Assembly (NCBI GenBank): GCA_964554535.1
Contig: CAZKPB010000036.1
Span: 1-8,090, forward strand
DNA from: DMER64 sp964554535
Lineage (GTDB): Bacteria; Bacteroidota; Bacteroidia; Bacteroidales; UBA932
Reading direction: 5' to 3'
DNA length: 8,090 nt
Shown here: positions 5,345 to 8,090 of the stretch, in pieces
Layout of the letters: each line of letters begins with the position of its first letter
How positions within the stretch are numbered: the stretch's first letter is position 1
The notes under the pieces: model-generated
Databases searched by the model: none
What the model was told of the DNA's origin: nothing
Seen by the model: the letters and a program-made list of their open reading frames with translations, nothing else
Translations under genes and position numbers: made by a program

Positions 5345-5913
5345 TAAGGAACCTTTGATGAGGTTAAATGAATATGGTACCAAAGCGGTGCTACCATCAA
5401 AGCTTGACGCAGCTGGCAAGACAGTAACAAGTCTTCCACCCGTTCCCTGTCCAACAGACAGACTTTCAAGTCTTCCGTAGCGTCCCACCGCATGGTCCCG
5501 GTCCGCTCCACTCCCTGCGCCACAAAACAGTGAGTCAGGTTATTGGTAGTACTGGCATTCCCGGACAACTGCATCACTTCTTCCCAAACCCCGCCCGTGT
5601 AGCCCGTCTCTTCGGATAATTCCCTTTGAGCGGCTTCCAGCGGGGTTTCTCCTTGTTCCATCACCCCGGCCGGCAGTTCATAACAAGTTTTACCCAAGCC
5701 ATACCGATACTGCCGCTCCATCACATACCGGCCGTCCTTGGTAATGGCAATCACATTCACCCAGTCGGGATACTCCAGCACATAAAATTCCGGATTGATT
5801 CTTCCGTCAGGCAACCGCACCGCATCCCGGCGCACCGTCAGCCACGGCCTGCGGAAAAGGTACTCGCTGCGCACCTGCTCCCATTTCCCTTCTTCTGTAA
5901 TGGCGTCTTTCAT
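5341..5913 (-). CDS. Nudix hydrolase, ADP-ribose pyrophosphatase-like
   Basis: This 190-residue cytoplasmic enzyme carries a perfect Nudix box, Gx5Ex7REUxEExGU, at residues 83-105 (Gly83, Glu89, Arg97-Glu98, Glu101-Glu102, Gly104). The box is the Mg-binding site for cleaving nucleoside-diphosphate-linked substrates. The N-terminal domain (WEQVRSEYLFRRPWLTVRRD, then RLPDG and FYVLEYPDWVNVIAITKDG) and the segment VMERQYRYGLGKTCYELPAG (64-83) are typical of the ADP-ribose/NDP-sugar pyrophosphatase group (NudF-like). Length fits the group. The substrate is inferred from similarity only. It is divergent from the HAD phosphatase gene with 62 bp between the start codons, and its 3' end overlaps that of the convergent membrane-protein gene. 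Confidence 0.9.
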   Translation of the reverse strand: MKDAITEEGKWEQVRSEYLFRRPWLTVRRDAVRLPDGRINPEFYVLEYPDWVNVIAITKDGRYVMERQYRYGLGKTCYELPAGVMEQGETPLEAAQRELSEETGYTGGVWEEVMQLSGNASTTNNLTHCFVAQGVERTGTMRWDATEDLKVCLLDRERVEDLLLSCQLRQALMVAPLWYHIHLTSSKVPY

Positions 5914-5961
5914 ATAAAAGCTATTTTGTATGCAATATACGGCTTTCTGACGACAAAAACC

Positions 5962-5969
5962 TAACTTTG
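5962..5969 (+). promoter_or_regulatory. -7 box TAACTTTG of the HAD phosphatase gene
   Basis: A perfect TAnnTTTG box ends six bases before the ATG at 5976. No convincing -33 box is present. The alternative TTG start at 5967 lies inside this box, so ATG 5976 is the start and the transcript should be leaderless or nearly so. Confidence 0.6.
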
Positions 5970-5975
5970 CCCACT

Positions 5976-6638
5976 ATGAAACAGCTTGCCATCTTTGATC
6001 TGGACGGAACCCTCATCAACACCATAGAAGACCTGGCCGCCAGTGTAAACCACGCCCTGGCACAAAAAGGATTTCGCACACACGACTGCAGAACCATCCA
6101 ATCCTTTGTGGGCAACGGAGTCACCAGACTCATGGAAAGGGCCCTGCCCCAAGGGCATAAGGACAGCGCCACCGTACAGGACGCTCTGGTTCTTTTCCGA
6201 GCCCACTACGACGTCCATTGCACCGACCGCTCCCGTCCCTACCCCGGCATCCCGGAAGTACTTGAAACCTTACAAGACAAAGGCATAATCCTGGCCGTAG
6301 CCTCCAACAAATACCAGAAAGCCACGGAAAAAGTCATCTCCACCCTGTTGCCACAAATTCATTTTGCCGAGGTTACCGGTATCAGCGATACCATCCCCCG
6401 CAAGCCCGACCCGGCCATCATTGAACATATACTCACGCAATGCGGCATCACCGACAAATCCACCGTCCTGCACACGGGCGACGCCCTGACCGATATGCAG
6501 GTAGCCCTTAACGCCGGCATAGACTGCTGCGCCGTGTCGTGGGGCTTCCGCCCGCTGGAAGAACTCCTGCCGTTCCATCCCTGCGCCGTGGCCCGCACAC
6601 CCAAAGATATCCTCAACTGCTTCTTTGAGAATGATTAG
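5976..6638 (+). CDS. gph: HAD-family phosphoglycolate phosphatase-like hydrolase
   Basis: The 220-residue protein has all four HAD motifs: FDLDGTLINT (7-16, nucleophile Asp8, acid Asp10), ASNK (109-112), RKPDP (142-146, Lys143) and HTGDALTDMQVALNAG (166-181, Asp169 and Asp173). An alpha-helical cap of subclass I lies between motifs I and II (about 16-88). YPGIPEVLETLQDKG (89-103) and SWGFRP (188-193) are typical of the Gph/PGP branch, which hydrolyses 2-phosphoglycolate formed during DNA repair or oxygen stress. Other small phosphate esters or pyrophosphate are possible for this branch. It is cytoplasmic. It is transcribed from its own promoter, divergently from the Nudix gene, another phosphate-ester salvage enzyme. 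The exact substrate is uncertain. Confidence 0.85.
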   Translation: MKQLAIFDLDGTLINTIEDLAASVNHALAQKGFRTHDCRTIQSFVGNGVTRLMERALPQGHKDSATVQDALVLFRAHYDVHCTDRSRPYPGIPEVLETLQDKGIILAVASNKYQKATEKVISTLLPQIHFAEVTGISDTIPRKPDPAIIEHILTQCGITDKSTVLHTGDALTDMQVALNAGIDCCAVSWGFRPLEELLPFHPCAVARTPKDILNCFFEND

Positions 6639-6657
6639 TTTACATCAACATTTACAA

Positions 6658-6665
6658 TATCTTTG
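6658..6665 (+). promoter_or_regulatory. -7 box TATCTTTG of the esterase gene
   Basis: A perfect TAnnTTTG box lies 28 nt before the ATG at 6694 and 20 nt after the stop of the HAD phosphatase gene. The -33 region shows only a weak TTAG or TTTA. It indicates a separate transcription unit with a leader of about 24 nt. Confidence 0.6.
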
Positions 6666-6693
6666 ACAACAAAACCAATTAACAACACCTGTT

Positions 6694-7596
6694 ATGAAAA
6701 AAACTATTGCCCTCATTGTCTTTTTGATGTCCTTTTGTGCCCTTAGCGCACAAACCGCTCAAGTCACTTACAAACTGAAAAACGCCCCCGTCCCCAGTGC
6801 CGGCTACGGTAAAGAATTGGGAGACTTCAAGAGCGGAATATACACTATGGAAAGCGCCGGCCTTACCCGCCAGTACACCATTGACATTCCCAAGGACTAC
6901 GATAAAAACAAAACCTACCGTCTGATTTTTGCCATGCATATGATGGGAGGCCACATGCAGACAATGGTGGACCAAAACTACTATGAACTCAAGACCTACG
7001 CAGAAAAAGACGGCGTCCCCGTTATTTTTGTAGCCCCTGAAGGATACACGGACCGCTCCCCCTGGCGTGGAGGCGACGACAAGGACCACATCTTCTTTGC
7101 CGATATGCTTAAACTGTTCAAAGACAAACTGAGCATAGACACCTCGCGCATATTTTGCTGCGGCTTCAGCTTTGGCGCCATGGTTACCTATTCATTGTCC
7201 CTGGAATTCCAAAACGACCTGCGCGCAGTAGCCTGTTACGCCCCCGCCAACTGGAACATCTACCTTCCCGAGAACAAACACCTTCCTCTGGCCTACTACA
7301 GCACCACGGGCACCGAAGACGGCCTCTGCAAATACGTCAACTCTGACGAACGCAAACAAGGCGGCAAATACTGTGTGCTGACCCATCTGGAAGACAACGG
7401 ACTGAAACAACTTCCCGAACTCCCCACCGCCACTACCCCCGGCAAACACATTACCACCGAATTCAAAGGCCTTCCGGAAGAATACCCCGTACTATTCGGT
7501 TCCTTTGTAGGCGGCCACTCCAATAACGAAAAAGACTCCGGCTCGGAAGAAAACTGGATTGCGAAAGAGACCTGGGACTTCTTCATGCGATTCTAA
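6694..7596 (+). CDS. exported alpha/beta hydrolase, PHB depolymerase/feruloyl esterase-like
   Basis: This is a 300-residue secreted esterase of the LpqC/poly(3-hydroxybutyrate)-depolymerase-like group (COG3509 type), which also includes feruloyl and acetyl-xylan esterases. The signal peptide spans residues 1-19 (cut LSA-Q). RQYTIDIPKDYDKNKTYRLI (59-78) and MHMMGGHMQTM (81-91) form the family's first strands and oxyanion region. The nucleophile elbow is CGFSFGAM (156-163, Ser159). The likely acid is Asp209 in STTGTEDGLC, and the catalytic His is His275 in FVGGHSNN. In gut Bacteroidota such enzymes usually remove phenolic or acetyl esters from plant polysaccharide, but no carbohydrate-utilisation genes are next to it here. 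It ends with tandem TAA TAA and is followed at once by the 7598 repeat/terminator. The substrate is inferred. Confidence 0.85.
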   Translation: MKKTIALIVFLMSFCALSAQTAQVTYKLKNAPVPSAGYGKELGDFKSGIYTMESAGLTRQYTIDIPKDYDKNKTYRLIFAMHMMGGHMQTMVDQNYYELKTYAEKDGVPVIFVAPEGYTDRSPWRGGDDKDHIFFADMLKLFKDKLSIDTSRIFCCGFSFGAMVTYSLSLEFQNDLRAVACYAPANWNIYLPENKHLPLAYYSTTGTEDGLCKYVNSDERKQGGKYCVLTHLEDNGLKQLPELPTATTPGKHITTEFKGLPEEYPVLFGSFVGGHSNNEKDSGSEENWIAKETWDFFMRF

Positions 7597-7635
7597 TAAG
7601 GGCGTAGAAATAAGTGCCAAAGGCACCACATACAA

Positions 7636-7662
7636 AAAGAGGTTCGCAATGCGAACCTCTTT
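7636..7662 (+). terminator. terminator of the esterase gene (repeat copy 1)
   Basis: AAAGAGGTTCGCA (7636-7648) and TGCGAACCTCTTT (7650-7662) form a perfect 13-bp stem around one base, with an A-run before it and a T-run at the end. It lies 39 nt after the esterase stop. Hairpin and T-run fit intrinsic termination, possibly in both directions; a one-base loop would open by a few pairs in RNA. Confidence 0.65.
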
Positions 7663-7672
7663 GCTTATTGAA

Positions 7673-7725
7673 GTCCGCCCTCAGGCGGACCGGCCAAAGG
7701 CCGTGCATCCTCCGCCCGAAGGGCG
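7673..7725. repeat. cluster of three short perfect hairpins
   Basis: Three stems follow one another in the spacer between the direct repeats: GTCCGCC-CTCA-GGCGGAC (7673-7690), CGGCC-AAA-GGCCG (7691-7703) and CGCCC-GAA-GGGCG (7713-7725). The flanking repeat copies add the same kind of element, GTGCC-AAA-GGCAC (7614-7626 and 7735-7747). Short stems with AAA or GAA loops are thus a recurring theme in this 200-bp stretch. Confidence 0.65.
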
Positions 7726-7742
7726 TAGAAATAAGTGCCAAA

Positions 7743-7797
7743 GGCACCACATACAAAAAGAGGTTCGCATTGCGAACCTCTTTTTGTATGTGGTGCC
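7743..7797. terminator. 55-nt perfect palindrome with terminator core (repeat copy 2)
   Basis: The left arm (7743-7769, starting GGCACCACATAC) and right arm (7771-7797, ending GTATGTGGTGCC) are perfectly complementary over 27 bp around T7770. The core AAAAAGAGGTTCGCA/TGCGAACCTCTTTTT looks like a bidirectional intrinsic terminator. It would insulate the recombinase gene from the esterase gene. The right arm goes 14 bp further than the right arm of copy 1. Confidence 0.75.
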
Positions 7798-7908
7798 ACC
7801 GGTTACTGAACTTCCTAATTTGGATTAACCTTATTAACGCTTTATATCAACACGTTACAAGATTCAATTAACGTACATTTTCGCTCAAAATTAGCCTAAA
7901 TTAAGAAA

Positions 7909-7933
7909 TGTATGGTACAATTGTATGGTACAA
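7909..7933. promoter_or_regulatory. tandem 13-bp dyads, candidate operator or recombinase arm sites
   Basis: TGTATGGTACAA occurs twice (7909-7920 and 7922-7933), a 13-bp period. Each copy is itself a dyad, TGTA-TGG-TACA (TTGTA-TGG-TACAA in the second). The second copy covers the expected -33 region of the recombinase promoter at 7946. This fits binding of a dimeric repressor, or arm-type sites for the recombinase. Confidence 0.55.
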
Positions 7934-7945
7934 GTAAAAATTTAT

Positions 7946-7953
7946 TATATTTG
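7946..7953 (+). promoter_or_regulatory. -7 box TATATTTG of the recombinase gene
   Basis: A perfect TAnnTTTG box lies 31 nt before the ATG at 7985. A TTG at 7921-7923 is 22 bp upstream and overlaps the dyad repeats. The surroundings are much more AT-rich than the genes to the left. Confidence 0.65.
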
Positions 7954-7984
7954 TGTTGTAATTGTTCCATTAACATCTTAATCT

Positions 7985-8090
7985 ATGGCAAAAATCTACT
8001 TCGTACTTCGTACACAAAAAACCCAACGGGATGAAGAAGCACCTATTTGGGCGCGTATCGTGGGAGGCCGCCAATTTGAATACAGAGCGA
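7985..8090 (+). CDS. tyrosine recombinase/integrase, N-terminus only (cut by window edge)
   Basis: Only the first 35 codons are in the window. The product starts MAKIYFVLRTQ and continues RDEEAPIWARIVGGRQFEYRA. This is the beta-strand-rich arm-type DNA-binding domain at the start of many Bacteroidota tyrosine recombinases (the Arm-DNA-bind_5 style, with the pattern KIYFVLR, then EAPIWARI, then a turn before the next strand). Such enzymes move conjugative and mobilisable elements or invert promoters. The core-binding and catalytic domains (Arg-His-Arg-Tyr) lie outside. Whether it belongs to an integrated element or to a shufflon-like inversion system cannot be told here. The start ATG at 7985 follows a good promoter box; no Shine-Dalgarno is visible. 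Confidence 0.75.
   Translation, partial: MAKIYFVLRTQKTQRDEEAPIWARIVGGRQFEYRA

Larger units (their letters stand above)
7598..7783. repeat. 65-bp direct repeat, two copies 121 bp apart
   Basis: The copies at 7598-7662 and 7719-7783 are identical except for the central base of the palindrome (A at 7649, T at 7770). Each runs from AAGGGCGTAGAAATAAG through GTGCCAAAGGCAC and CACATACAAAAAG into a GAGGTTCGCA palindrome. Copy 1 begins two bases after the esterase stop codon. The 121-bp spacing is not a multiple of three, so the open frames across it are not coding. It could be a duplicated extragenic element or a remnant of insertion next to the recombinase gene. Confidence 0.85.

Noticed and set aside
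5967..5975. TTG start adding three residues to the HAD phosphatase
   Set aside because: It lies inside the TAACTTTG box; ATG 5976 gives the standard MKQLAIFDLDGT N-terminus.
7559..7871. Plus-strand frames of 85-89 codons across the direct repeats
   Set aside because: They translate terminator palindromes, begin inside the esterase gene, and the 121-bp repeat spacing puts the two copies in different frames.
7598..7984. tRNA gene as integration target
   Set aside because: The short hairpins in this stretch do not form a cloverleaf, and no TTCRA-type T-loop or acceptor pairing is present.

Overview
The window reads as chromosomal DNA of a Bacteroidales/Bacteroidota bacterium. Four things support this. 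The Bacteroidota -7 promoter box TAnnTTTG lies in front of most genes, while Shine-Dalgarno sequences are weak or absent. Exported proteins have short signal peptides ending in LSA-Q or SSA-A. There is a Spy/CpxP-like small periplasmic protein of the Bacteroidota type. At the right edge begins a tyrosine recombinase with the arm-binding N-terminus common in Bacteroides mobile elements. I cannot name the genus with confidence.

Positions 1-903 hold no convincing gene. They carry several unrelated palindromic repeat families: a pair of hairpins with compensatory stem changes (3-117), a long imperfect palindrome (271-339), and an array of four imperfect palindromes built on GCGCTTTGT (400-610). 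Parts of the second family recur at 861-878 and at 4244-4298.

Positions 904-2289 hold two minus-strand genes: a HisJ-family PHP histidinol-phosphatase with its own clear promoter, then a small exported Spy/CpxP-like protein. The small protein's linker has expanded into seven copies of SGDPIM (18-bp units), next to an A9 tract. A 357-bp AT-rich spacer with a TGTT microsatellite separates these from a plus-strand DMT/EamA transporter (2647-3546). The transporter converges on an exported nitroreductase-fold protein (3566-4192, minus).

Positions 4392-5344 carry two plus-strand genes of unknown function: an exported 125-residue protein and a two-helix membrane protein. The second overlaps the stop codon of a convergent Nudix hydrolase (5341-5913, minus). 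Divergent from the Nudix gene is a HAD phosphatase of the phosphoglycolate phosphatase type (5976-6638), followed by an exported PHB-depolymerase/feruloyl-esterase-like hydrolase (6694-7596). The genes are mostly single-gene units with their own promoters, and I see no common pathway. They are ordinary housekeeping, salvage and envelope functions.

From 7598 the character changes. A 65-bp direct repeat occurs twice, 121 bp apart, each copy containing a terminator-like palindrome. The second copy is completed into a 55-nt perfect palindrome. An AT-rich stretch follows, then a tandem pair of 13-bp dyads, a TATATTTG promoter, and the first 35 codons of a tyrosine recombinase cut by the window edge. 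This is probably the left boundary of an integrated element, but the other end and the att site are not visible.
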